A stretch of 64,000 nucleotides of DNA, taken from contig NZ_CH672395.1 in assembly GCF_000152985.1 (NCBI RefSeq), positions 124,001-188,000 on the forward strand. Direction: 5' to 3'. Of the stretch, positions 37,784-45,041 are shown piece by piece. The first letter of the stretch is position 1. The number at the start of each line of letters is the position of its first letter. A program made the translations under genes and the position numbers. This DNA comes from Leeuwenhoekiella blandensis MED217 (lineage in GTDB: Bacteria; Bacteroidota; Bacteroidia; Flavobacteriales; Flavobacteriaceae). The notes beneath the pieces were generated by a model. That model made no database searches and had not been told where the DNA came from. It saw nothing but the letters and a program-made list of their open reading frames with translations.

Positions 37784-39556
37784 TTATTTCTTTGCTAACC
37801 AGGCTTCGCGAGCTTTTACAGCCTCTTTCTTAGCATTGTTGTCAATAGCTATCGTAAAAGTTGGATCAGCGGTAAGTCTGACTTTGGTTTTATGTTCTTC
37901 ACCAAAGCGCTCAAAGGTAACCTGAAGCACGTCATCAATATTCTTATTGCTAAGCAATTCTTTAAATGCGTCGTTTGAAGTCATCGCAATCCCATCTATG
38001 CTTGTGATAAGGTCGCCTTTATCTAAGTCAGCTTGATAAGCCGGACTGCCTTTAAACGTATTTCTCGAGATTTCTAGTCCGTTGCTGGTTTCACTAAATG
38101 AAGCTCCAAAGTAAGGCTTTGCTGTAGCGCGATTCAGTTGTAGACCTACCTGCTCAAAAAGGTTTTTGTAATCAGGCATGTTACTTTTGTAGATGTATTT
38201 TCCGAAGAAATCCTGAGCAAATTCAGCACCTGCATAATCTGCTAGTGTTGCTTCGATATTTTCAACGGTGTAGGCTACTTCGGTTTTACCGAAACGTTTC
38301 CACATCAATTGCATAAAATCGTCCAGATTCAAATCCTTTTCACGTAAGCTCAGATCTAAAGCCAGGCCTAAAACGCTTCCGTAAGAATAGTAGGAGATAA
38401 ACATATTCTCACGGTTCACCGGGTCGACCGAAGTCGCTGCATCTACAAAAGGCGCTTGATTGCTCATCTCTATCGGATTGAAATACTGCAAAGCAGGCGA
38501 GTTCCAAACATAATTAAAAGTGCCGTTCAATCCTTTTACATAATCTTCTGCGCTAATAACTCCTGCGCGTTCTAGAATCAAATTGGTGTAATAGCTGGTA
38601 AAGCCTTCAGCAAACCAAAGCGAGTTACTCATATTGGCCTGATCAAATTGAAAAGGCTCAAGGTCTGCTGGCCGTATGCGCTCTACATTCCAGCTGTGGA
38701 AAAATTCGTGAGAAACGGTTCCGATATTCCACTCCAAGCCACCTTCAGCTAAGGTTTCTGTATCGGTAAGAATGGTACTGTTGCGGTGTTCCATCCCATC
38801 TCCCGAAACGTTGGGTGCGTAACACGCAAGAAAGGTGTACTCGCCAAAATCATAGGTTGGTAATTCGCCAAAAACCGCTTTTTCTTGAAGCACAATCGCT
38901 TTTACTCTTTCCCAATAAGTATCAAAATCACTATCAGGATTAGGGTCGTGAAGTACAAATTTAACGGTCTGCCCGTCTACTTGAAATTCGCGCTCTTGAT
39001 AATCGCTTATTTCCGTAGGGCTGTCCATAAAATAATACAGATTAGGAGCGGAAAAGGTATTGCCTACTTCGTGTTTTAATTGTGTCGCAACTTTCCAGCT
39101 GAGATCTTCTCGAGCGTTGAAAATGATCTCAATGGGGCGTTCCTGTAAAGCTCCAGCATACATGAAGGTTGCCGGCATATTGAGGTGTGCGTGTGTAAGA
39201 TCTACTTGAGAATAGGTTCCGCCGCCACGATTGGCAAAGAGAATATATTCAATATTGATCGTTCCGTCAGTGTTGGTGATGATCCAGCTGTACGGGTCAT
39301 CACGTTTGATCTCGAGTGCTTCACCTGCTCCGTTTGTCGCTTTAAAACCGTACACATTCTTAGCAAACTCGTGAATCGCATAGCGACCAGGAGAAGATCT
39401 GCTCATCTGTACGCGCAGTGTTTTTGACTTCACCTCAGGAAACGTGGCTTTAACCACAGCCTCGTGGTGCACGGCGTTGTCAAAAGAAATGGTGTAAGAG
39501 TTGGTTTGTGCCTGAAGCGAAAGACCAATAAATAGGAAAGCAATCCAAAGTTTCAT
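37784..39556 (-). CDS. M61 family metallopeptidase with PDZ domain
   Basis: 590 residues, signal peptide ending LSLQAQ. N-terminal beta domain with VQMSRSSPGRYAIHEFAKNVYG, thermolysin-like catalytic core SHEFFHSWNVERIRPADLEP (His283, Glu284, His287) and WFAEGFTSYYTNLILERAG carrying the third zinc ligand Glu. C-terminal PDZ domain with GSPAYQADLDKGDLITSIDG. The family comprises glycyl-type aminopeptidases; this one is exported to the periplasm or surface. Single gene. Confidence 0.92.
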   Translation of the reverse strand: MKLWIAFLFIGLSLQAQTNSYTISFDNAVHHEAVVKATFPEVKSKTLRVQMSRSSPGRYAIHEFAKNVYGFKATNGAGEALEIKRDDPYSWIITNTDGTINIEYILFANRGGGTYSQVDLTHAHLNMPATFMYAGALQERPIEIIFNAREDLSWKVATQLKHEVGNTFSAPNLYYFMDSPTEISDYQEREFQVDGQTVKFVLHDPNPDSDFDTYWERVKAIVLQEKAVFGELPTYDFGEYTFLACYAPNVSGDGMEHRNSTILTDTETLAEGGLEWNIGTVSHEFFHSWNVERIRPADLEPFQFDQANMSNSLWFAEGFTSYYTNLILERAGVISAEDYVKGLNGTFNYVWNSPALQYFNPIEMSNQAPFVDAATSVDPVNRENMFISYYSYGSVLGLALDLSLREKDLNLDDFMQLMWKRFGKTEVAYTVENIEATLADYAGAEFAQDFFGKYIYKSNMPDYKNLFEQVGLQLNRATAKPYFGASFSETSNGLEISRNTFKGSPAYQADLDKGDLITSIDGIAMTSNDAFKELLSNKNIDDVLQVTFERFGEEHKTKVRLTADPTFTIAIDNNAKKEAVKAREAWLAKK

Positions 39557-39605
39557 TTAAAGCGATTTAATAATGAGCTTTAAAAGTACTCAAACTGCGG
39601 CAAAA

Positions 39606-39812
39606 CTATTCCTCGGTATAGGCCAAAATATCACCCGGCTGGCAATCCAACGCTTTGCAAATTGCTTCTAGTGTGGTGAAACGAACCGCCTTTGCTTTCC
39701 CTGATTTTAAGATGGAAAGATTGGCTTCGGTTATGCCTACGATTTCTGCCAGCTCTTTGCTCTTCATATTCCTATCAGCCAATACCTGATCTAAGTTGAT
39801 GATGATGGGCAT
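39606..39812 (-). CDS. XRE/Cro-type helix-turn-helix regulator (YozG-like)
   Basis: 68 residues. Cro/C1 HTH: INLDQVLADRNMKSKELAEI, VGITEANLSILKSGKAKAVR, FTTLEAICKALDCQPGDILA. Very short regulators of this type usually accompany DUF2975 membrane proteins. Here the gene is last in an operon, two bases after the third DUF2975 gene. It is the obvious candidate to bind the paired operator at 41326-41373. Confidence 0.9.
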   Translation of the reverse strand: MPIIINLDQVLADRNMKSKELAEIVGITEANLSILKSGKAKAVRFTTLEAICKALDCQPGDILAYTEE

Positions 39813-39814
39813 AG

Positions 39815-40285
39815 CTAGACGGTTAAATCGTTTTCTTCTTTGAGTCGTTCACCGGACCTTAATATTTCAGAAAAACTATATATTCCAAAACCTACAATTA
39901 CTATAAAAATACTTGTGATGCTATTCGTAAAGATTCTGTAGGCATCAGCAGTATTTATGAAGTTCAATTGAAAAATTAGATATGCCATCCCATAACTGCC
40001 AATAGCAATACCAGAATACTTGAAGTTCGTTGTGCTTTTAGAATTAAAACCTCCTAATTGAATCATAGCCCTCAATCCTAATAAAATGAAAATTAATCCC
40101 AGAATCAAAATAGTATATAGGGCGGGGTAGACGAATTGAGTTAAATATCCGAGGATTGTATTTTGGTTGGCCTCCTCAAATGTAGATTTCATGTATAACG
40201 AAAATATAAAATCCGTTAATATAGATATTGAAAGGATAATGATGATTACACATAAAATGAAATACAAGATTTTAATTTTCTTCAT
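39815..40285 (-). CDS. DUF2975 membrane protein, copy 3
   Basis: 156 residues, four TM segments. Third of three adjacent paralogues, all ending in the same octapeptide (here RLKEENDLTV). DUF2975 proteins are of unknown function. It is the most diverged copy in its membrane part (YIFSEIL is replaced here by IYSFSEILRSGERL before the tail). Ends two bases before the HTH gene. Confidence 0.85.
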   Translation of the reverse strand: MKKIKILYFILCVIIIILSISILTDFIFSLYMKSTFEEANQNTILGYLTQFVYPALYTILILGLIFILLGLRAMIQLGGFNSKSTTNFKYSGIAIGSYGMAYLIFQLNFINTADAYRIFTNSITSIFIVIVGFGIYSFSEILRSGERLKEENDLTV

Positions 40286-40295
40286 AATGAGCGTT

Positions 40296-40784
40296 TTAAA
40301 CAGTTAGATCATTTTCTTCTTTGAAGGTTAAAGCTTTTTTAAATCCATCGCTAAGCAAGAGAAAAAATATACCAACAATAAAAAAAGGTATAACGTAAAC
40401 AATGAGTATTGGAATTGACTGAGCCAATGCTTGAAAAAAATTAGTTTTATTAATTGTTGAAATTATTTTTATGAGTACAAATGTTGAGCCCATGATTATA
40501 AAGAGGGTACCAATATATTTACTTATTAAAATAGATTCATTTGAAAAAAGTTTATTTGCTCTTATAACATTGGCAAACTTGCGGAATTGATAAAGCATGA
40601 AAGTGATAAAAATTAAAAAAGCATAGATGGAGACATTTTTAAGAATTGGATAGTGCCCTTCGGTTTCCAATATTCCGGGAAATGTATCAGGGAAAAGTGC
40701 CATTATAGGGTGTGCTATTATTGCACCTAAAAAAGTACAATAAAGTATATTGATTAAGATTTTAAATAATTTACCGAGATTCAT
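40296..40784 (-). CDS. DUF2975 membrane protein, copy 2
   Basis: 162 residues, four TM segments. Contains FRKFANVIRANKLFSNESIL in the middle loop, the same position as LRKFAGQLLKKKLFSSEVIK in copy 1, and ends FFLLLSDGFKKALTFKEEND-LTV. The similarity to copy 1 through both the loop and the tail shows tandem duplication. The gap to copy 3 is 10 bases. Confidence 0.86.
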   Translation of the reverse strand: MNLGKLFKILINILYCTFLGAIIAHPIMALFPDTFPGILETEGHYPILKNVSIYAFLIFITFMLYQFRKFANVIRANKLFSNESILISKYIGTLFIIMGSTFVLIKIISTINKTNFFQALAQSIPILIVYVIPFFIVGIFFLLLSDGFKKALTFKEENDLTV

Positions 40785-40806
40785 AAGGTTAAGAGATTAA
40801 GGTTGA

Positions 40807-41322
40807 TTAAACAGTTAAATCATTTTCTTCTTTCAGCTTTAGCGCTCTTGCAAAAGCATCACTAAGCAATAAAAATAATACGCCTAGGACAAGCAGAAAT
40901 AAAAGCAGGCTGAAGTTGGAGATGCCAAATGTGATGCTGATCGTTCCTTCATTAGTTAATAGCGAATTTATTCCTACAAAAACGAACGAGCCCAGTCCGC
41001 AAGCTGTAAAAAATTGACCGACTTTCTTTGTGCTTTTGATAACTTCTGATGAGAACAGCTTCTTTTTTAGGAGTTGACCTGCGAATTTTCGCAATTGAAA
41101 GAAACCGGCAAAAAACAACAGGAAAAGTATAAAGAAACAAATCGTAAAAAGTAGGGCTCCGCTTCCAAAACCTTGTTCGGTATAGGGTATGTTCACGTTA
41201 ACAATGCTCTGCTGTGGGAAAATCAAAATATACAGGATGGTCCCCGGGAAGAACACCACAACGGGCACCATCAGGTAAAACGCCAGGTCGATGAGCCCTT
41301 TAAAAATAGAATTTAGTTTCAT
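40807..41322 (-). CDS. DUF2975 membrane protein, copy 1
   Basis: 171 residues, four TM segments. First gene of the operon, with the promoter and paired operator directly upstream. Middle loop QLRKFAGQLLKKKLFSSEVI and tail LFLLLSDAFARALKLKEEND-LTV. The identical KEENDLTV ends in the three copies suggest a shared contact site. The gap to copy 2 is 22 bases. Confidence 0.86.
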   Translation of the reverse strand: MKLNSIFKGLIDLAFYLMVPVVVFFPGTILYILIFPQQSIVNVNIPYTEQGFGSGALLFTICFFILFLLFFAGFFQLRKFAGQLLKKKLFSSEVIKSTKKVGQFFTACGLGSFVFVGINSLLTNEGTISITFGISNFSLLLFLLVLGVLFLLLSDAFARALKLKEENDLTV

Positions 41323-41325
41323 TTA

Positions 41326-41373
41326 TTATTGTTTTTCGATAACAAATATAAGATAATTATTGAAAAACAATAA
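41326..41373 (-). promoter_or_regulatory. Paired operator and promoter of the DUF2975-XRE operon
   Basis: Two 17-base sites: 41326-41342 (minus strand TTATCGAAAAACAATAA) and 41357-41373 (plus strand TTATTGAAAAACAATAA). They are inverted, one base different, with centres 31 bases apart (about three helical turns). Between them is a perfect minus-strand -7 box TATATTTG (41350 to 41343); a TTG (41370-41368) overlaps the distal site. This fits repression by the XRE protein of the same operon. Confidence 0.7.
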
Positions 41374-41380
41374 TTTTATT

Positions 41381-41430
41381 GCCGCCGTCAAAGGGTTAAT
41401 ACTCCGAGGCTTGCCCTGAGATAGTTTTCC
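41381..41430. repeat. Dispersed intergenic repeat, copy upstream of bioF
   Basis: GCCGCCGTCAAAGGGTTAAT followed by ACTCCGAGGCTTGCCCTGAG and ATAGTTTTCC. Aligns over its full 50 bases with 62751-62800, with one single-base gap, and with both ends of 25751-25844. Confidence 0.65.
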
Positions 41431-41455
41431 TTCATTTTTTGTTTCTCTCAAGCTG

Positions 41456-41463
41456 TATCTTTG
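41456..41463 (+). promoter_or_regulatory. -7 box (TATCTTTG) at bioF
   Basis: Ends only four bases before the bioF ATG (41468), so the transcript would be leaderless or nearly so. No well-placed -33 TTG. Confidence 0.45.
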
Positions 41464-41467
41464 TCCA

Positions 41468-42631
41468 ATGCTACACAAGAAATTACAGGATAAACTCAAT
41501 CAACGTCGTGAAGCAAATGCCTTGCGCCAACTGAAAGTACCCAAAGCTGAATGCGTTGATTTTTCCTCTAATGATTATCTGGGGTTTTCTAAAAATCCGG
41601 TTATTTTTTCTCGAGCAAGCGAAATTTTAAAAGAGCAAAATCTAGAGTGGAACGGTGCTGCCGGTTCGCGGTTACTTTCGGGAAATCATAAGCTTTATGA
41701 GCTGACTGAACGTTTTATTGCTAAAATACATCAGGTAGAAGCAGCGCTGATCTTTAACTCGGGTTATGATGCCAATGTGGGGTTTTTTGGATCTGTGCCA
41801 CAGCGCGGTGACGTGATCTTGTATGATGAATTTATTCACGCCAGCATTCGTGATGGCATCCAAATGAGTCACGCAAAAGCCTATAAATTCAAGCACAACG
41901 ATCTAAAAGATCTTGAGCGGCTTTTGGCTAAGCAGGATGAGATGCTGAAACAAGTTCAGCATGACGCCTGTGCTATTTACGTGGTCACGGAGTCGGTTTT
42001 TTCTATGGATGGGGACAGTCCCGATCTTTTAAAGTTGGTAGAGCTATGCGAGCAATTTTCAGCTCAAGTTTTTATTGATGAGGCACACGCCATTGGAGTT
42101 TTTGGTACAGGGATCATCGATGACCTCGGGTTGGGGAATCGTGTTAGCCGACTCGTAACTTTTGGTAAGGCGATGGGGTGTCACGGCGCAGCGATTTTAG
42201 GTTTTGAAATCTTAAAAAGCTATCTCGTTAATTTTGCCCGCAGCTTAATTTACACCACTGCATTGCCACCACATAGTGTGGCGACTATTTTGGCTTCCTA
42301 TCAACACGCGGCGTCTGATGCAAAAAAGCCAAATTCCGCTTTCAAAAAGATGCGCGAAAACATTCAATATTTCCAGAAAGAGCTCAAAAAGCAACAGCTT
42401 GAGGAGTTTTTTATCAAGAGTGATTCGGCGATACACTGTGCAATTCTTCCGGGTAACGCGCGCGTAAAGCAAATTTCAGCAGCATTATTAGATGCAGGTT
42501 TTGATGTCAAGGCCATTCTTTCGCCTACAGTTCCGGCAGGTCAGGAGCGCTTACGAATTTGTTTACACAGCTACAATTCGCAAAGCGAAATACAAACTGT
42601 GCTTTCGCTTCTGGTAAAATCTTTAGAATGA
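41468..42631 (+). CDS. bioF: 8-amino-7-oxononanoate synthase
   Basis: 387 residues. PLP enzyme joining pimeloyl-ACP/CoA and alanine in biotin synthesis. Seen: DFSSNDYLGFSKNP, WNGAAGSRLLSGNHKLYELT, VVTESVFSMDGDSPDL, FIDEAHAIGVFG and the PLP-lysine region LVTFGKAMGCHGAAIL. Between the DLERLLAKQ helix and AIYVVTES the protein carries DEMLKQVQHDAC, encoded by a palindromic repeat (41936-41966) nearly identical to one flanking the GIY-YIG gene. The reading frame stays open, so the enzyme may still work with a short extra loop. Confidence 0.92.
   Translation: MLHKKLQDKLNQRREANALRQLKVPKAECVDFSSNDYLGFSKNPVIFSRASEILKEQNLEWNGAAGSRLLSGNHKLYELTERFIAKIHQVEAALIFNSGYDANVGFFGSVPQRGDVILYDEFIHASIRDGIQMSHAKAYKFKHNDLKDLERLLAKQDEMLKQVQHDACAIYVVTESVFSMDGDSPDLLKLVELCEQFSAQVFIDEAHAIGVFGTGIIDDLGLGNRVSRLVTFGKAMGCHGAAILGFEILKSYLVNFARSLIYTTALPPHSVATILASYQHAASDAKKPNSAFKKMRENIQYFQKELKKQQLEEFFIKSDSAIHCAILPGNARVKQISAALLDAGFDVKAILSPTVPAGQERLRICLHSYNSQSEIQTVLSLLVKSLE
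41936..41966. repeat. REP-like palindrome inside bioF
   Basis: Core ATGCTGAA-ACAAG-TTCAGCAT (41942-41962). The 31 bases match 43653-43683 with one mismatch; the last 26 are identical. It lies in frame in the bioF coding sequence. Confidence 0.85.
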
Positions 42632-42657
42632 TTTTCTGTAGATAAAGTTCGCCGCAG

Positions 42658-42665
42658 TACCTTTG
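42658..42665 (+). promoter_or_regulatory. -7 box (TACCTTTG) at bioD
   Basis: Seven bases before the bioD ATG; CTG (42636-42638) stands at the -33 position with a 19-base spacer. A very short leader is implied. Confidence 0.45.
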
Positions 42666-42672
42666 CAGCACT

Positions 42673-43293
42673 ATGGAAAAACAAACGTTCTTTATCACAG
42701 GAATTTCTACCGAAGTTGGAAAAACAGTAGCCTCTGCAATTGTAACCGAAGCTTTGGAGGCCGATTATTGGAAACCCATTCAGGCAGGCGATTTAGACTA
42801 TTCGGATACGCATAAAGTCAAAGAATTTGTTGGGAATGACAAAACCGTTTTCCACGATAACGCCTTTAAGATGCGTACGCCTATGAGTCCGCACGCGGCG
42901 GCAGAGATCGATGGCGTTTCCATAAAAGCTTCAGAAATCAAAAGACCGGAAACCGAAAATAATTTGGTTATCGAAGGAGCCGGTGGATTGCTTGTGCCGA
43001 TTAGTGAAACCGAAACGATTCTCGATTTGATTCAGCCGGAAGATAAAGTGATTGTGGTTTCCAGACATTATCTGGGAAGCATCAACCATACGTTGCTTAC
43101 GATTGATAAACTGAAACAAGCCGGTAAAACTATTCACGGAATCCTGTTTAGCGGTGAAGAACATCCCACAACCGAATCGGTCATTGCAAAAATGAGTGGT
43201 GTAGCCATTTTAGGTCGAATAGATGAAGAACCTTATTTTGATAAAATGGTGGTCAAAGAATATGCAGAGCTTTTGAAAGCAAGGCTTCAGTAG
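42673..43293 (+). CDS. bioD: Dethiobiotin synthetase
   Basis: 206 residues. ATP-dependent ureido ring closure of 7,8-diaminopelargonate. P-loop ITGISTEVGKTVASAIVTEA, substrate region YWKPIQAGD, MRTPMSPHAAAEIDG and VIEGAGGLLVPISETETILD. Slightly short of the ~220-residue norm but with all motifs. Follows bioF by 41 bases with its own possible -7 box. Confidence 0.94.
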   Translation: MEKQTFFITGISTEVGKTVASAIVTEALEADYWKPIQAGDLDYSDTHKVKEFVGNDKTVFHDNAFKMRTPMSPHAAAEIDGVSIKASEIKRPETENNLVIEGAGGLLVPISETETILDLIQPEDKVIVVSRHYLGSINHTLLTIDKLKQAGKTIHGILFSGEEHPTTESVIAKMSGVAILGRIDEEPYFDKMVVKEYAELLKARLQ

Positions 43294-43308
43294 GTTGTTG
43301 TTTTTTTG

Positions 43309-43333
43309 GTCACCCTGAACTTGTTTCAGGGTC
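43309..43333. repeat. Left REP-like palindrome of the GIY-YIG unit
   Basis: Stem ACCCTGAA-CTTGT-TTCAGGGT (43312-43332) within GTCA...CTC context. It is the inverted counterpart of 43658-43683, differing only at stem positions that change together (CC/GG against TG/CA). Confidence 0.85.
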
Positions 43334-43355
43334 TCACAAGCAAATGTTGTTAAGT

Positions 43356-43640
43356 ATGAAACAGAGCTATGTTTATATTCTAACCAATACCTACAGAACA
43401 ACTTTTTATATAGGTGTTACTTCAAATTTGCAGCAGCGGATTGTGGATCACAAGGAGAAAAAAGGTTCCGCTTTTACATCAAAGTATAATGTTTGTGATT
43501 TAATTTACTTCGAAGAGTTTTCAGATATTATTCAGGCTATTTCTAGAGAGAAACAATTGAAAAACTGGAAGAAAGATTGGAAATTGAACTTGATCAAGGA
43601 GAAAAACCCAAAACTTCAAACATTGAATATTTTTAGTTAA
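43356..43640 (+). CDS. Small GIY-YIG endonuclease, REP-flanked
   Basis: 94 residues from ATG 43356 (ATG 43344 would add four). Stand-alone GIY-YIG nuclease of the UPF0213/YhbQ-like size class: YVYILTNTYRTTFYIGVTSN (Tyr5-Val-Tyr7, Tyr18-Ile-Gly20), catalytic-type Arg28 (LQQRIVDHKEKKG), His32, Glu65 (ISREKQLKNW) and a C-terminal LIKEKNPKLQTL. All core residues are present, so the enzyme is probably active. It splits the biotin cluster between bioD and bioA and is bracketed by inverted palindromes; no intron or methylase is nearby. Likely role: acting on its own repeats, by analogy only. Confidence 0.88.
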   Translation: MKQSYVYILTNTYRTTFYIGVTSNLQQRIVDHKEKKGSAFTSKYNVCDLIYFEEFSDIIQAISREKQLKNWKKDWKLNLIKEKNPKLQTLNIFS

Positions 43641-43652
43641 AATAAATTACAT

Positions 43653-43683
43653 GATGGGATGCTGAAACAAGTTCAGCATGACG
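43653..43683. repeat. Right REP-like palindrome of the GIY-YIG unit
   Basis: Core ATGCTGAA-ACAAG-TTCAGCAT (43659-43679). Inverted relative to 43309-43333 and nearly identical to the copy inside bioF (41936-41966). Confidence 0.85.
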
Positions 43684-43708
43684 TCTTCATTAAATATATC
43701 CTAGAATT

Positions 43709-44974
43709 TTGAATCTAACAGAACGCGATAAACAACATATTTGGCATCCTTTAACGCAGCATAAACTGCATCCTGAAGCAAAACCTATTGTGAAAGCAAA
43801 GGGCGCATTGTTGTTTGATGAGGAAGGTAAAACCTATGTAGATGCTGTTTCTTCCTGGTATACGGCAATGTATGGGCATTGTAATGATTATATCGTCGAG
43901 CGGGTGCATCGTCAAATGCAGCAGTTGGATCAAATCATTTTCAGCGGATTTACCCACGAGCCGGCGATAGAACTCTCTGAAAAATTGATGGCCATTTTGC
44001 CTGATAATCAGCAGAAGTTGATGTTTAACGATAACGGTTCTACCTCTACCGAAATCGGGATCAAAATGGCCTTGCAATATCATCACAATAAAGGTCAAAC
44101 CCGCAAAACGCTTCTGGCTTTTGAAGAAGGTTTTCACGGAGATACGTTTGGAGCGATGTCTGTGAGTGGTTTGTCGGTGTATAATGGTCCGTTTGAGGAG
44201 TTTTTCATTGATGTAAAACGCATTCCGCTGCCTACCGCAGCTAATCAGGAAGAACTCATAAAAGCTATTGAAGCATTTCACGCAGAAACTCCGCTTGCAG
44301 GATTTATCTACGAACCATTAGTACAAGGTGCAGCAGGGATGAAAATGTATCAGGCAGCGCATCTGGAGCCAATTTTACAGAAATGTAAAGAACTTGGTAT
44401 TATTTTGATCGCTGATGAGGTGATGACCGGGTTTGGCAAAACCGGAAGCTTTTTCGCTTCAGATTTTATTGAAGTGAAGCCAGATGTCATTTGTCTTTCA
44501 AAAGCGCTGACAGCCGGTTTGGTGCCTATGGGCGTCACCACGTGTACACAGGCTATTTTTGATGCGTTTTATGATGATGATATAGGCAAAGGCTTGTTTC
44601 ACGCGCATACCTATTCGGCAAATCCTATTGCTTGTGCTACTGCGATCGCTGCGCTCGACTTGCTTCAGTCTGAAGAAATTCAGCAGAATATAAAACAGAT
44701 TCAAAGCTGGCACGCTGCTTTTGCTTCAGAGATTGTAGAGCATCTCAAAGTGCATTCAACGCGACAACAGGGAACCATTTTTGCCCTAGAGCTTGATGTG
44801 CCGATGGAGCGCTACGGAAACTTGCGTTATCAAATTTATGAGCGCTGTATGGCAGAAGGTGTGTATTTGCGACCGCTGGGATCAACTATTTATATTTTGG
44901 CGCCTTTTGTGACTACTCAAGAGCAAATGCAGAAAGTTTACGCGGCTATTAAAAAGGTTTTAGACAGCTTCTAA
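43709..44974 (+). CDS. bioA: Adenosylmethionine-8-amino-7-oxononanoate aminotransferase
   Basis: 421 residues from a TTG start (43709). Class III PLP aminotransferase making 7,8-diaminopelargonate from the BioF product with SAM as amino donor. Conserved start KQHIWHPLTQHKLHPEAKPI, YTAMYGHCNDYIVERVHRQM, GFHGDTFGAMSVSGLSVYN, IADEVMTGFGKTGSFFAS and the PLP-Lys segment CLSKALTAGLVPMGVTTC. Placed after the inserted GIY-YIG unit; no ATG fits the conserved N-terminus. Confidence 0.93.
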   Translation: MNLTERDKQHIWHPLTQHKLHPEAKPIVKAKGALLFDEEGKTYVDAVSSWYTAMYGHCNDYIVERVHRQMQQLDQIIFSGFTHEPAIELSEKLMAILPDNQQKLMFNDNGSTSTEIGIKMALQYHHNKGQTRKTLLAFEEGFHGDTFGAMSVSGLSVYNGPFEEFFIDVKRIPLPTAANQEELIKAIEAFHAETPLAGFIYEPLVQGAAGMKMYQAAHLEPILQKCKELGIILIADEVMTGFGKTGSFFASDFIEVKPDVICLSKALTAGLVPMGVTTCTQAIFDAFYDDDIGKGLFHAHTYSANPIACATAIAALDLLQSEEIQQNIKQIQSWHAAFASEIVEHLKVHSTRQQGTIFALELDVPMERYGNLRYQIYERCMAEGVYLRPLGSTIYILAPFVTTQEQMQKVYAAIKKVLDSF

Positions 44975-45041
44975 TGTAAAAGGTACAGATTGACTTTTTT
45001 ATGGCATAAATCGTGATTGGCAATTAGTCTAAATCTCATTT

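Noticed and set aside
39606-41322. Toxin-antitoxin system made of XRE and small membrane proteins
   Set aside because: DUF2975 proteins have four TM segments and are not known toxins; the layout fits a regulator with membrane partners better.
43210-43401. Minus-strand open frame of 63 codons containing CETLKQVQGDQ
   Set aside because: It is the reverse reading of the left palindrome and the bioD end. LKQVQ-type peptides arise whenever this palindrome is translated and do not indicate a gene.
43356-43640. Homing endonuclease or group I intron
   Set aside because: The gene interrupts no coding sequence, no intron core is visible, and the protein is too short for intron-coded GIY-YIG homing enzymes with DNA-binding modules.
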